64,000 bases of DNA from Rhodococcus tibetensis (GTDB taxonomy: Bacteria; Actinomycetota; Actinomycetes; Mycobacteriales; Mycobacteriaceae), in contig NZ_JANFQF010000014.1 of the NCBI RefSeq assembly GCF_024438035.1, positions 1-64,000 of the forward strand, written 5' to 3'. Below are positions 9,450-18,406 of this stretch, piece by piece. The notes under the pieces are model-generated. The model was not told where the DNA came from and ran no database searches. It was given only the letters and a program-made list of their open reading frames with translations. The position numbers and the translations under genes were made by a program. The stretch's first letter is position 1. Every line of letters begins with the position of its first letter.

Positions 9450-11037
9450 ATACTGGGGCACCGCAGGGCGCCGAAAGGCACGGCGACTCGGCGGCGGGCG
9501 GGGTGATACCGGTGAGCGCCGGCGCCTGATCCTGGTGGCGGCGATCGTCCTGGTGGTGAGTATCGGTGCCGGCACCATGGTGCTCCTGAGGGCGGGAAGC
9601 GGACCCGAAACGCAGACTCCTGCTCTGCCTCCGCCCGCCACGCAATCGCCTCCCGTGGTCGGGGTCGGCGATAGCGGTCAGCTGCTCGACGCTCCCGACG
9701 CGGACGTAGCCCAGGCCCTCGACGCGGTGACCGCGCTGGGCGCCACCAGCATCCGGCTCCCCATCACGTGGGCGTTCGTCGAACCCGAGCAGGGTGTGTT
9801 GGACTGGTCCCCGGTGGATCGGATCGTCGTCGCGGCCGAGCAGCGGGATCTGTCGATTCTCGGGATGATTGCGTACAGCCCGGGGTGGGCGGCGGTACCC
9901 GGGGCAGCCGGCCTGTCCGCGCTCGCCGCGGAGCCGTCGTCACCCGCGTTATTCGGGCAGTTCGCCGGACGGGTGGCCGAGCGGTACCGAGACCGGATCG
10001 CCGCGTACGAGGTATGGAACGAGCCCAACAGTAGTCTGTTCTTCGCACCCGCATCGGACCCTGTCGCGTACACCGACCTCCTCAAAGCCGCGTATCGGGA
10101 GATCAAGGACCACGATCCAGCGGCCCTGGTGGTGGGCGGCGCCATCACCTCGGTAGTCGACTCGCCAATCTTCATGAACGCCGTCGACTTCGCCCGCGGC
10201 ATGTACGACGCGGGGGCCCAGGGTCACTTCGATGCCCTGTCCTTCCACCCCTACCACCGCACCACCGGCTTCGCAGCCGGAACCATCTGGCCCGAGTCAC
10301 CCATTCGGCAGCTGATCGACATCCGGCAATTGATGGTGCAGCACGGTGATCAGGACAAGAAGATCTGGGCCACCGAGTACGGGCTTCCCTCCGCGGAGGT
10401 TCCCGGCACGACGGCCAGCGCCCTGATCGCGAACTTCCTCACGACCTGGCAGGAGCTGCCCTACGGTGGCCCCCTCTACCTCTTCGAGATCATCGACCGG
10501 GGCACCGGCAGTGCCGACCCGGAACACACCTTCGGCTTATTGACCGGCGATTTCACCCCCAAGTTGACCTTCCTGGCGGCACAGCATGTGTTGGGACAGG
10601 AAATTCCCCTCAGCAGCGAGGCCAGCCGATTCGCCGGTAAGGCACCCCCGTCCCTCGGGGAGATCCGCAGCCCGGTGTATGCGGTGGGGACGAGTCTGCG
10701 GCAGGAATTCGAGGACGGCACCCTGTACGAGACCGATTCGGGGTACGTCGTCGTCCCGCCCCCCATCGCGGCCAAGATGCGCCAATCACCCGCGCGACCG
10801 ACCACCCAATTCGCGGACGGGACACAGCAGTTCGAAGGTGACACCGGACTGCGGGCATTCACCTCGCCGGCGGGTACGTTCTTGGTGCACGGCGCCATTC
10901 TGGATGCCTACGACCCGGCGCTGGGTTTCCCGGTCACCGACGAGTACGACACGGCGGACGGGAGGCGGGAGAGTCGCTTCCAGCACGGCGCCATCACCTG
11001 GTCGTCGGGCACCGGGGCGGTCGTCACCTTCGCCTGA
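9436..11037 (+). CDS. Membrane-anchored glycosidase with LGFP repeats
   Basis: About 533 residues from ATG 9436. A basic N-terminus is followed by one transmembrane anchor (residues 31-52) and a proline-rich linker. A (beta/alpha)8 glycoside hydrolase of clan GH-A, like GH5/GH39, comes next. The acid/base Glu196 is in WNEPN and the nucleophile Glu314 is in WATEYG. The C-terminus holds one clear LGFP repeat (ALGFPVTDEY and RFQHGAITW) and a weaker one before it. LGFP repeats are found in actinobacterial wall-bound proteins. The enzyme probably trims or releases the exopolysaccharide at the cell surface. The start is uncertain, since in-frame ATGs also occur at 9331 and 9406. Confidence 0.75.
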   Translation: MHGGRYWGTAGRRKARRLGGGRGDTGERRRLILVAAIVLVVSIGAGTMVLLRAGSGPETQTPALPPPATQSPPVVGVGDSGQLLDAPDADVAQALDAVTALGATSIRLPITWAFVEPEQGVLDWSPVDRIVVAAEQRDLSILGMIAYSPGWAAVPGAAGLSALAAEPSSPALFGQFAGRVAERYRDRIAAYEVWNEPNSSLFFAPASDPVAYTDLLKAAYREIKDHDPAALVVGGAITSVVDSPIFMNAVDFARGMYDAGAQGHFDALSFHPYHRTTGFAAGTIWPESPIRQLIDIRQLMVQHGDQDKKIWATEYGLPSAEVPGTTASALIANFLTTWQELPYGGPLYLFEIIDRGTGSADPEHTFGLLTGDFTPKLTFLAAQHVLGQEIPLSSEASRFAGKAPPSLGEIRSPVYAVGTSLRQEFEDGTLYETDSGYVVVPPPIAAKMRQSPARPTTQFADGTQQFEGDTGLRAFTSPAGTFLVHGAILDAYDPALGFPVTDEYDTADGRRESRFQHGAITWSSGTGAVVTFA

Positions 11038-11266
11038 CCAGTTCGGGTGTCACCGAGCCGCGCCGGGATCTGGCTCGCCCTACCGATGCGAATTCTTCTG
11101 TACCGAAGTTGATTTCGACACTGATGGCCCCGCCGGCGGGGCGATCACGAACATGACGAGGTCCCCGGGACCCATCGGTGATCTCGTCGGCGCGGACCAT
11201 GACCCGGGGGACTGTCCTCGCTCGCCCTGCGCGGGTGTTCGGGGTCCGATCATTCGCGGTGCCGGA

Positions 11267-12379
11267 TCAGGGCCGCAGGAGGTTCGTCACGGCCGCGTGG
11301 GGCATTCGGTTCTTCCAGCGGCGGGCGTTCACCTCGTAGAGTCGCTGCCCGGCGGTGGTCGCGGCATCCCGGTCCCACAGGTACCGGCGGCACTGATCGA
11401 CGAAGGCGGTCCGGTCATCGAAGACGGGAAGCTCGAGGATCGTGCGCAGGGACCCGACCGCCGCGGTGGTGCCGACGACGGGCACCCCCCTGCTGGCGGC
11501 GTCGAGAATCTTCACCCGCACCCCACCCCCCGTCGCCACCGGTGCGATCAGGGCGCGGCAGGTGCCGAGGAAGGTGTCGAGATCGGCGACGAATCCCAGA
11601 TCGGTGACACCGGCCGGATACGCTCGGGTGCGGGGGCTGGAGGCCGGCGCGCCGATGACGCACAGTTCCGCGCCCGGGATCCGCGCGGAGATCGCGGGCC
11701 ACCACCGCAGCGCTAGTTCGAACGCCTCCTGGTTGGGGGGCCACGCCCGGGTCCCGAGGAAGACCAGGCGCCGCCCGGTCTGCGAAATGGGCAGCGGGGG
11801 AGCGGGTTCGAGGGTGAGGGCGATCCATTGTGCGTTCGTCACACCGTGTCGGGTGTAGAAGTCGGCCTCGTCCCGGTCGTAGGTGCCCACGGCATCCGCG
11901 GCGCGGGCGACCCGGATCTCGTCCCGAAGGATGCGGGGCGCTTCGATCCGGCCGAGCAGCCCGCGGGTGACCTTCCATACCTGCGATTCGGGGTTGACCG
12001 TGTTGATCACCAACCGCGCACCCGAAGCGCATGTCGCCGACCGCAGATACGATTCGGCCATGTAGCTGTGCTCGGCCACGTAGATGTCGCTGTTCACGGA
12101 TTCGATCGCGCGCACCAACCCGGGCATGTCGAACCGGGCATGTACCAGGCTCCGCCGCGAGCTCACGCTGTCGAGGAGTAGCGGCAGTCGGCGCACCGGC
12201 GGCTTGGGCACCCGTATGAGGCTGCCGTCGGGTGCGTCGCCGTCGATGCCCGACAGGCACACCGCCCGGACGTCGAAGTGTTCGCGCGCGAGTCGCATCA
12301 CCAGCCGCGACAGCGCGATGTCCCCCCCGTGCTCGGTAGTGGGGTCCTTGGAGAGCAGGAACGTCACGGTCGGGCTCAT
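11267..12379 (-). CDS. Glycosyltransferase, GT4-like
   Basis: A 370-residue GT-B fold glycosyltransferase. The C-terminal half has the family pattern: FLGTRAWPPNQEAFE begins the second Rossmann domain, and APVATGGGVRVKILDAASRG is the donor-binding segment. The predicted role is addition of one sugar to the lipid-linked repeat unit on the cytoplasmic face. Its ATG overlaps the stop of the upstream flippase gene (TGATG), so the two are translated together. Donor and acceptor cannot be read from the sequence. Confidence 0.75.
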   Translation of the reverse strand: MSPTVTFLLSKDPTTEHGGDIALSRLVMRLAREHFDVRAVCLSGIDGDAPDGSLIRVPKPPVRRLPLLLDSVSSRRSLVHARFDMPGLVRAIESVNSDIYVAEHSYMAESYLRSATCASGARLVINTVNPESQVWKVTRGLLGRIEAPRILRDEIRVARAADAVGTYDRDEADFYTRHGVTNAQWIALTLEPAPPLPISQTGRRLVFLGTRAWPPNQEAFELALRWWPAISARIPGAELCVIGAPASSPRTRAYPAGVTDLGFVADLDTFLGTCRALIAPVATGGGVRVKILDAASRGVPVVGTTAAVGSLRTILELPVFDDRTAFVDQCRRYLWDRDAATTAGQRLYEVNARRWKNRMPHAAVTNLLRP

Positions 12380-13554
12380 CAGGACCTCTCCGCGGAACTA
12401 CGCGCGGACCCGTGCAGGACGCGGTGGAGCCAGGCGAACAACACCATCTCCGCCATCACCGAGGCCGAGGCCGTGCCGATCGCGCCCGCAGCCCCCGAGG
12501 TGAGGAGACCGACGAGACCCAGTATCAGCACCATCTTGAGTGCGGCGACCGTGGCATTGGCGGTCACCCGCTCCCGGTCGCGTTCCTGCAGATACAGAAC
12601 GGTGGTAAACACCCAGTTCATTACCCGCAGGAACACGAACGCGGCCATGGCGATCACCGCCCCCGCCATGGGCTCCGGGGCGGGGGTCGCCAGCAGCACC
12701 AAGCCCACCACCAGGACCAAGGCTCCCGCAGTCGCCGCGAGGACCGTGGTGCTCCTCAGACTCGGCCCCGCCGACACCGCTCCGCCGGCCTCGCGGAGCC
12801 GCTCGTGGTAAGTCTGCGCGTAGGACTGGCCCACTCCGGCCACCGCCCAGCCGACCAGGGAGGCGATGGAGTAGTAGCCGGCGACCGTGCTGTCGGTCAG
12901 CACGCCGAGAAGCAGCACGTCGCCCTGCACGTAGACGGCGTTGGAGAAATTCTCGAACACCAGCAGCGACATCTCCCGCCGGCCACCGGGAAGCGCCGGC
13001 CGGGCCGCGAAGATCTTCGGCACGGTCAGCGCGATAATCACCGCGTACGGCGCCACGTAACACAGGCTCGCCAGCTGCAGCGACGGCTCCTCGACACTCA
13101 CCAGGTAGGTCGCACCGAGGCCGATGCTGGCCCCCTGCCGCAGCGTGTCCATCCGCATGACCACGTCCGGATGCCCGTCGCGCACCGCCTGACTCTTGAA
13201 GGCATTGAAGACGATCTCCCCGCCCGCGATCACCAACGAAAACCACGCGATGTACCCGGCCGGGGTGAGCACCCCGGCCAGCACCAGCACCGCGCCCCCG
13301 ACCAGGATGCGGGCCGTCCGCTCGCGTTGGAACCGCTGGTCGTCCACGCGGACGGACCGCACGTTGAATGGATGATCGACGGGCCCGGCCACCATGGCCG
13401 CGAGGGCGAACCCCATCGCGTACAGGCCGTAGTCGGAGATGCCCAGCGATGCGATCACGATGACGGTCCACAGCAGCCCGATCGCCCGCCCGCCATAGGC
13501 CCACATCGCCGCGCCGAGTGCCGTGACAACATGGGTGCTCCATCGGCCCGCCAT
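12379..13554 (-). CDS. Polysaccharide flippase (Wzx-like)
   Basis: About 391 residues from ATG 13554, with roughly ten to twelve hydrophobic helices arranged like the MATE/MOP flippase superfamily (lipopolysaccharide biosynthesis protein). It should move the undecaprenyl-linked repeat unit across the membrane to the polymerase. The longer open frame upstream (to 13773) overlaps the preceding glycosyltransferase and is low-complexity, so I reject it. The chosen start lies two bases after that gene's TAG stop. It completes the Wzx-Wzy-Wzz set of this locus. Confidence 0.7.
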   Translation of the reverse strand: MAGRWSTHVVTALGAAMWAYGGRAIGLLWTVIVIASLGISDYGLYAMGFALAAMVAGPVDHPFNVRSVRVDDQRFQRERTARILVGGAVLVLAGVLTPAGYIAWFSLVIAGGEIVFNAFKSQAVRDGHPDVVMRMDTLRQGASIGLGATYLVSVEEPSLQLASLCYVAPYAVIIALTVPKIFAARPALPGGRREMSLLVFENFSNAVYVQGDVLLLGVLTDSTVAGYYSIASLVGWAVAGVGQSYAQTYHERLREAGGAVSAGPSLRSTTVLAATAGALVLVVGLVLLATPAPEPMAGAVIAMAAFVFLRVMNWVFTTVLYLQERDRERVTANATVAALKMVLILGLVGLLTSGAAGAIGTASASVMAEMVLFAWLHRVLHGSARSSAERS

Positions 13555-13556
13555 GG

Positions 13557-14639
13557 CTAGTTCATCCTCGCCCAGACGTCGGTGAAATCGGCAATCAGCT
13601 TGTCCGCGGACCGTTCGTGGCGCAGCCGCTCGGATTGCGATCCCAGTCGGGTGAGGGTGTCGGTGTCGCGGAGTACTGCATTCGCGGCCCGCGCTAGATC
13701 CGCGCTGTCGCCCGCCACCACCACCGCCCCGCTGTCCTGGTCGGCCTCGGTCAACGCACCGTATCGGCGACACAGCAGCGGTGTTTGGTAGGCCAGTGCC
13801 CGGCAGGCCGCCGCCGAGGCCGGATACGCGTCACCGTAGATCGTGCGCCGCCCGTACGGCAGCACCAGCATCCGGATCGAGGCGAAGAATGCGTCCTCCG
13901 CGGCGCCGTCGACCCCGCCGACGATCTCGATGCCCGGCCCCCCGTGGAGGCGCTCGGTGCCGCGGCCGGCCACCCGGATGAGGATGTCGTCGTCCAGCAG
14001 CGCCCGGAGCTGACCGATTTGTTCGAATCCCTTGCCTCGGTAGACGAGCCCGAACAGACCCACGGCCAGCGGCCGGTGCTGGGCGGCGGGGAGCTGGGGA
14101 CGGTGGGGCACCAAAAGTGCGGTCGGCACGACCTCGGATCCGGACATCACCTCCTGCAGGTGCCGCGCCCCGGTCGCCGTCAGGGCGAACAGGGTTCTCC
14201 CCTGGAGGATCCTGCGTTCGAGAATGGTGAACGGTGTGCGGAGCGGGTAATGCACCGCATGCGTGAGCAGTTTGTGCTCGGCCAGAAATTTCGTGCGCAG
14301 CGGCCACCAGACCGCGCGGGGAGGATCGTGCACGGTTGCGGTCACTGGCACCGGTCCGAGTCGACAGGTGCCCCAGAACGGCACCAGAGCGCCGCCGCTG
14401 AGCTCACAGTGCACGATGGTGCGCTTGGGCCCGGTCTCCTCGACGAGGGCGCGGATCTTCTGCCCATGCGCCCGTAGCCGGCTGAGGCTGTCGGCGCCGG
14501 GACCGTCGTGGCGGTACTCGACGACGTCGCGAAAGTATGGGCGGGCGGCGGCGGCGAAGTCATCGGCGTAGTCGCCGACCCCGCCGATGCCCGGCTTCGG
14601 TGCGACGTACACCAGTCGCTTCTCGCTCAGGTTCACCAC
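13557..14639 (-). CDS. Glycosyltransferase, GT4-like
   Basis: A 360-residue GT-B protein. The N-terminal glycine-rich segment GIGGVGDYADDFA is typical of GT4 enzymes, and GLVYRGKGFEQIGQLRALL opens the second domain. It lacks the classic EGxxLxxxEA motif, having YGDAYPASAAACRAL in that region, so the assignment is by overall pattern. The start is GTG at 14639 after GGAGCGGG. This ribosome binding site and start are tandemly duplicated just upstream (see the repeat at 14625). It probably adds a sugar in exopolysaccharide assembly. Confidence 0.65.
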   Translation of the reverse strand: MVNLSEKRLVYVAPKPGIGGVGDYADDFAAAARPYFRDVVEYRHDGPGADSLSRLRAHGQKIRALVEETGPKRTIVHCELSGGALVPFWGTCRLGPVPVTATVHDPPRAVWWPLRTKFLAEHKLLTHAVHYPLRTPFTILERRILQGRTLFALTATGARHLQEVMSGSEVVPTALLVPHRPQLPAAQHRPLAVGLFGLVYRGKGFEQIGQLRALLDDDILIRVAGRGTERLHGGPGIEIVGGVDGAAEDAFFASIRMLVLPYGRRTIYGDAYPASAAACRALAYQTPLLCRRYGALTEADQDSGAVVVAGDSADLARAANAVLRDTDTLTRLGSQSERLRHERSADKLIADFTDVWARMN

Positions 14640-14676
14640 CTGCCCGCTCCGCTCAGGTTAACCACGTGCCCGCTCC
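14625..14676 (-). repeat. Tandem duplication of ribosome binding site and start
   Basis: Two adjacent 26-bp units (14625-14650 and 14651-14676) differ at two positions. Each carries GGAGCGGG, a GTG and the next codons of the glycosyltransferase gene. The upstream copy's reading frame runs into a TGA at the true start. Only the inner copy leads into the gene, but both could bind ribosomes. Confidence 0.75.
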
Positions 14677-14682
14677 TTGTGC

Positions 14683-15216
14683 TCAGAAGAGTGGGGGACG
14701 ATACTTCGGCCGATAGGCGAGCGCGGCCGCGTCGCGGGTGCCCACCACCTTGGCCGGCACGCCCGCGACAATGTCGAGTGGTGCGACATCCTTGCGGACC
14801 AGTGAACAGGCCCCGATGACCGCGCCGCGTCCGATCCTGGCGCCGGTGATGGTGGCGCGGCTCGCGATCCACACATAGTCCTCGACCGTGATCGGGACAA
14901 GGATTGCTGCGAAGTCGGGGGCGCTGATGTCGTGATACCCGCCGATGAAATGGGTATCGCTGGCGATCACCACGTTATCGCCGATGGTCAGGCCGCCGCG
15001 GGCGTCGAGCAGACACCGGAACCCGATCGAGCACGCCTCACCGATCTTCAGCTTTTCGATGCCGAAGACCGTGGAGCCCATGAAGATCGAGGTATCCCGG
15101 CCGATCTTCGCACCCCACAACCGCAGGATTCCCTGCCTGACAGCGTGAACCGGAATGTGGGTGCCGATGATGTTGAAGAACACCACCCCGAGACGGTCCC
15201 AAATCTTGGTGATCAA
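14683..15216 (-). CDS. Left-handed beta-helix acetyltransferase (WcaF-like)
   Basis: A 177-residue O-acetyltransferase of the hexapeptide-repeat family. Imperfect hexapeptide turns run through the middle (IGDNVVIASDTHFIGG, IGRGAVIGACSLVRKDV). The end is AGVPAKVVGTRD, a common sequence for these enzymes. The likely role is acetyl decoration of a sugar in the exopolysaccharide, with acetyl-CoA as donor. The start is TTG at 15216, with a weakly placed GGAG upstream. It lies between glycosyltransferase and nucleotide-sugar genes in the same direction. Confidence 0.75.
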   Translation of the reverse strand: MITKIWDRLGVVFFNIIGTHIPVHAVRQGILRLWGAKIGRDTSIFMGSTVFGIEKLKIGEACSIGFRCLLDARGGLTIGDNVVIASDTHFIGGYHDISAPDFAAILVPITVEDYVWIASRATITGARIGRGAVIGACSLVRKDVAPLDIVAGVPAKVVGTRDAAALAYRPKYRPPLF

Positions 15217-15263
15217 CGGAAGAACACTCCTTCATGTTCGGCGGCGGGTGTGCACGCCCGCCG

Positions 15264-16265
15264 TCAGGTAACCCTGCCGGCGGGCCGCAGGCCGAGGTCG
15301 TGCTGGACCATCGCCGTCACGATGTCGTCGAAACTCGCGGCCGCCCGCCATCCCAGCACCGCCTGCGCCTTGCCGGCATCACCGACCATCACGGTCGGGT
15401 CGGTGGGACGGACCATCGCGTCGTCCAGGCGCACGTAGGACTGCCAGTCCTCAATACCGGCCGCCGAGAACGCTGCGATGACGAAATCACGGATACTGTG
15501 CGCCACCCCCGTGGCCACCACGTAGTCGTCGGGCTCCTCGCGGGCCGCCATCCGCCACATACAGTCGACGTAGTCCGGCGCCCACCCCCAATCCCGGCGA
15601 CCGTCGATCCGACCCAGCGTGAGCGTGTCGGTACGGCCGGTCGCGATCGAGGCCACCGCCTTGGTGATCTTGCGGCTGACAAAGGTATCCGGGCGGCGCG
15701 GGGACTCGTGGTTGTAGAGGATCGCGCTGCTGACCGGTAGCCCACGGACCCGGAACACCTGCCCCATCTGGAAGCCGAAGGCCTTGCTCACCCCGTACGG
15801 CGAGGTGGGCGCCACCCGGGTCTGTTCGTTCTGCGGCGACTGACCGGATCCGGCGAAGATCTCCCCGCTGCAGGCGTTGAGGACGACGACCCGCCGACCG
15901 AGTGCCTCTTGTAGATCCAGGCATGTACTGTACAGCGCCACCGTCGCGAGGCTGTTGACCTGAGCGGTGAGCACCGGGTCCCGCCAGGAGCGGCCCACCG
16001 AGGACACCGCGGCCAGGTGGAACACGTGGGTGGGGGCGACCTGTCGGACGATCCTCGACAGTGCGGTCGTGTCGGCGATGTCCACCCGATGGACGGTCGG
16101 TGCCGGGCCGAGGGCATCACCTATTACGCAACCGTCGGGGCACCCGCAGTCGTGACTGATCCCGTGCACCTCCCAGCCCGCCGCGAGTAGCCGATCGGTC
16201 AGGTAGCTGCCGTCCTGACCGCAGATGCCGGTGATCAGCGCCCGGCTCACCGGCGGCGGTGTCAT
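15264..16265 (-). CDS. GDP-mannose dehydratase-family SDR (second copy)
   Basis: An extended short-chain dehydrogenase of 333 residues from ATG 16265. The NAD(P)-binding motif is TGICGQDG and the catalytic region has SGEIFAG and YGVSK. NHESPRR is shared with Gmd enzymes. It is a paralogue of the gene just upstream and overlaps it as ATGA. It may be a second 4,6-dehydratase, or it may act after Gmd as the 4-reductase or epimerase that makes GDP-rhamnose or a related deoxyhexose. The sequence alone does not decide. The longer frame upstream of 16265 overlaps gmd and is rejected. Confidence 0.7.
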   Translation of the reverse strand: MTPPPVSRALITGICGQDGSYLTDRLLAAGWEVHGISHDCGCPDGCVIGDALGPAPTVHRVDIADTTALSRIVRQVAPTHVFHLAAVSSVGRSWRDPVLTAQVNSLATVALYSTCLDLQEALGRRVVVLNACSGEIFAGSGQSPQNEQTRVAPTSPYGVSKAFGFQMGQVFRVRGLPVSSAILYNHESPRRPDTFVSRKITKAVASIATGRTDTLTLGRIDGRRDWGWAPDYVDCMWRMAAREEPDDYVVATGVAHSIRDFVIAAFSAAGIEDWQSYVRLDDAMVRPTDPTVMVGDAGKAQAVLGWRAAASFDDIVTAMVQHDLGLRPAGRVT

Positions 16266-17254
16266 GCCACGGCCGTCCGGGCGGAGGTGATCGTGTCCAC
16301 GTCGGCGCGCACCATCATCTGGACCAACTCGGTGAAGTCGATCCGGGGCCACCATCCCAACTGCCGGTGCGCCTTGGTGGAATCGCCGACGAGGGCGTCG
16401 ACCTCGGCCCGGCGCAGGAATCGGGGATCGACCTTGACGAACGGCGCCCAATCGGTGATGCCCACCTCGGTGAAGGCCACGTCCAGCAGGTCCCGGATGG
16501 AGTGCATCCTCCCGGTGGAGATCACGTAGTCATCGGCCTGGTCCTGTTGCAGCATCCGCCACATCGCCTCGACGTAGTCACCGGCAAAACCCCAATCCCG
16601 GCGGGCGTCGAGATTGCCCAACATCAACTGCTCCTGTAGGCCCGCCTTGATGCGGGCGGCGGCCAGGGACACCTTCCGGGTGACGAATTCCGGTCCCCGG
16701 CGGGGAGATTCGTGATTGAACAAGATTCCGGAGCTGGCGTGCATATCGTAGGACTCGCGGTAGGTGACGGTCATGTGATGCCCAAACGCCTTCGCGACCG
16801 CGTACGGTGAGCGCGGCCAGAAGCGGGTCGACTCGGACTGCGGCACCTGCTGAACCTTGCCGAACATCTCCGAGCTCGAGGCCTGGTAGAAGCGGACCCG
16901 GGTGCCGGCCTGATGTTCGTATAGTCGGGTGGCCTCGAGGATGTTGAGCACGCCGCCGGCCGTCACATCGGTGGTCAACCGGGCGTTCTCCCACGAGTAC
17001 GCGACCAGGGAGATCGCCCCGAGGTTGTAGACCTCGTCGGGCTGCGCGGCGGTGAGGGCACTCATCAGGCTGGACAGGTCGAGCAGGTCGCCGGTGAGAA
17101 TGGTGACCCCGGGGACCACCTCGGCGAGCAACGGGAGCTTCGGATTGTTCTGGCCGCGGACCAGCCCGTAGACCTGATAGCCCTTGCCCAGCAGCAGCTC
17201 GGCGAGATACATCCCGTCCTGACCGGTGATTCCGGTGATCAGTGCGCGCCTCAT
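16262..17254 (-). CDS. gmd: GDP-mannose 4,6-dehydratase
   Basis: A 330-residue enzyme with nucleotide-binding motif TGITGQDG near the N-terminus. It also has the Gmd signature segments SSSEMFG, SPYAVAK (catalytic Tyr and Lys) and NHESPRRG. It converts GDP-mannose to GDP-4-keto-6-deoxymannose, the precursor of GDP-fucose, GDP-rhamnose and relatives. It is in one minus-strand run with the exopolysaccharide genes and overlaps both neighbours by four bases. The polymer therefore probably contains a 6-deoxyhexose. Confidence 0.88.
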   Translation of the reverse strand: MRRALITGITGQDGMYLAELLLGKGYQVYGLVRGQNNPKLPLLAEVVPGVTILTGDLLDLSSLMSALTAAQPDEVYNLGAISLVAYSWENARLTTDVTAGGVLNILEATRLYEHQAGTRVRFYQASSSEMFGKVQQVPQSESTRFWPRSPYAVAKAFGHHMTVTYRESYDMHASSGILFNHESPRRGPEFVTRKVSLAAARIKAGLQEQLMLGNLDARRDWGFAGDYVEAMWRMLQQDQADDYVISTGRMHSIRDLLDVAFTEVGITDWAPFVKVDPRFLRRAEVDALVGDSTKAHRQLGWWPRIDFTELVQMMVRADVDTITSARTAVA

Positions 17255-18405
17255 GGTCGACCTGCCTCTCGGGGGAGCGGTGCCGGGTCCGGGCCGGCGG
17301 CCAGCAGCTGGTCCACCGCCCCGTGCAGCGCGCGAGCGAAATGCGCCTCATCCAGTTTTTCCACGTGCCCGGCGATGGCGTCCGGATCCCACGTCGCCGC
17401 CTCGCACTGGTCGACGGCCGCGGCGATCTGTGTCGGGTCCGGCTCTTCGAAGTACACGCAGGTCACACCCTCGACCATGGTGTCGAGGAAGCCGCCCCAC
17501 CGCAGCAGGACACTCGGCTTCCCGAAGCCCGCGCCCTCGAGCGGGGTCAGCCCGTAGTCCTCGTAGGCGGCCGAGATAACCGCCCGGCAGTGTTGATACA
17601 GCCACCGCATCTGCGCGTCGGTGAGGTTCTTGACCATCAGGATGTGGTCGGTGGCCAACCGGCGCAGCACCGGCTCCTGCGGCCCGGCTCCGACGATAAC
17701 AAGGTTGCGGGGGCCGCCGGCGAACGCCGAGATCACCGTGTCAACGTTCTTGTAGGCCAACAATCGTGCGATGCATAGGTAGAAGTCCCCGCCGCCCGCC
17801 CAGGTCCGCAGCTCGTCGACCGGCTGGACCGGGAGGGAGGTGACGGCGCTCGGCGGAGCTGGCAGTACCGACGCATCGATCCCGTAGACGGCGTGGATCC
17901 GCTCCCGCACCGCCGAGGAGATGGCCAGGTAGCGGTCCGCCGAACGGGCCGCCCGGCGATCCCAGGCCCGCAGCGGGCGGGTCAACACCGCCGCGACCAG
18001 TCGGGTACCCACCGGCGCGGTGTCACCGAGGTAGACCCGGGTCTGGTAGAGCCAGCGCGCCGGCGTGTAGCAGTAGACAAGTTTTCTTCCGGTGGTGCGG
18101 AAACCGTGCGCCCATCCGCTGCTGCTCACCAGCACGAGATCGGCATCGATCTTCATCGCCGAGGCCGCGAAGGGCAGCACCGGCAGCCCGGCACGGTGAT
18201 GTTGGCGCACCACGGCGATCTTGTTGAGCGGTGAGGTGCGGATATCCATGCCCGCGAACTCGGGAAAGGTCGTTGCCGACTCGTAGAGGGTGGTGTAGAT
18301 CGGCGCCTCGGGAAACGCCCGGGCCATCGCGAGAACGACCTTCTCGGCGCCGCCACGTTGGGTGAGGTAATCGTGTGCGATAGCAATCCGCGGTCGAAGC
18401 GTCAT
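17251..18405 (-). CDS. Glycosyltransferase, GT4 family
   Basis: A 384-residue GT-B glycosyltransferase. N-terminal HDYLTQRGGAEKVV is characteristic of GT4 mannosyltransferase-like proteins. The C-terminal half has CIARLLAYKNVD and the EDYGLTPLEGAGFGKPSV donor-site motif (E-x7-E). GDP-mannose or a related sugar nucleotide is a plausible donor given the adjoining gmd, but this is inference. It overlaps gmd by four bases, and one base separates it from the initiating transferase gene upstream. Confidence 0.8.
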   Translation of the reverse strand: MTLRPRIAIAHDYLTQRGGAEKVVLAMARAFPEAPIYTTLYESATTFPEFAGMDIRTSPLNKIAVVRQHHRAGLPVLPFAASAMKIDADLVLVSSSGWAHGFRTTGRKLVYCYTPARWLYQTRVYLGDTAPVGTRLVAAVLTRPLRAWDRRAARSADRYLAISSAVRERIHAVYGIDASVLPAPPSAVTSLPVQPVDELRTWAGGGDFYLCIARLLAYKNVDTVISAFAGGPRNLVIVGAGPQEPVLRRLATDHILMVKNLTDAQMRWLYQHCRAVISAAYEDYGLTPLEGAGFGKPSVLLRWGGFLDTMVEGVTCVYFEEPDPTQIAAAVDQCEAATWDPDAIAGHVEKLDEAHFARALHGAVDQLLAAGPDPAPLPREAGRP

Positions 18406-18406
18406 G

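Noticed and set aside
12412-13560. Long antisense and same-strand alternative frames over the flippase gene
   Set aside because: They are Gly/Arg/His-rich and motif-free. The hydrophobic flippase frame explains the sequence.
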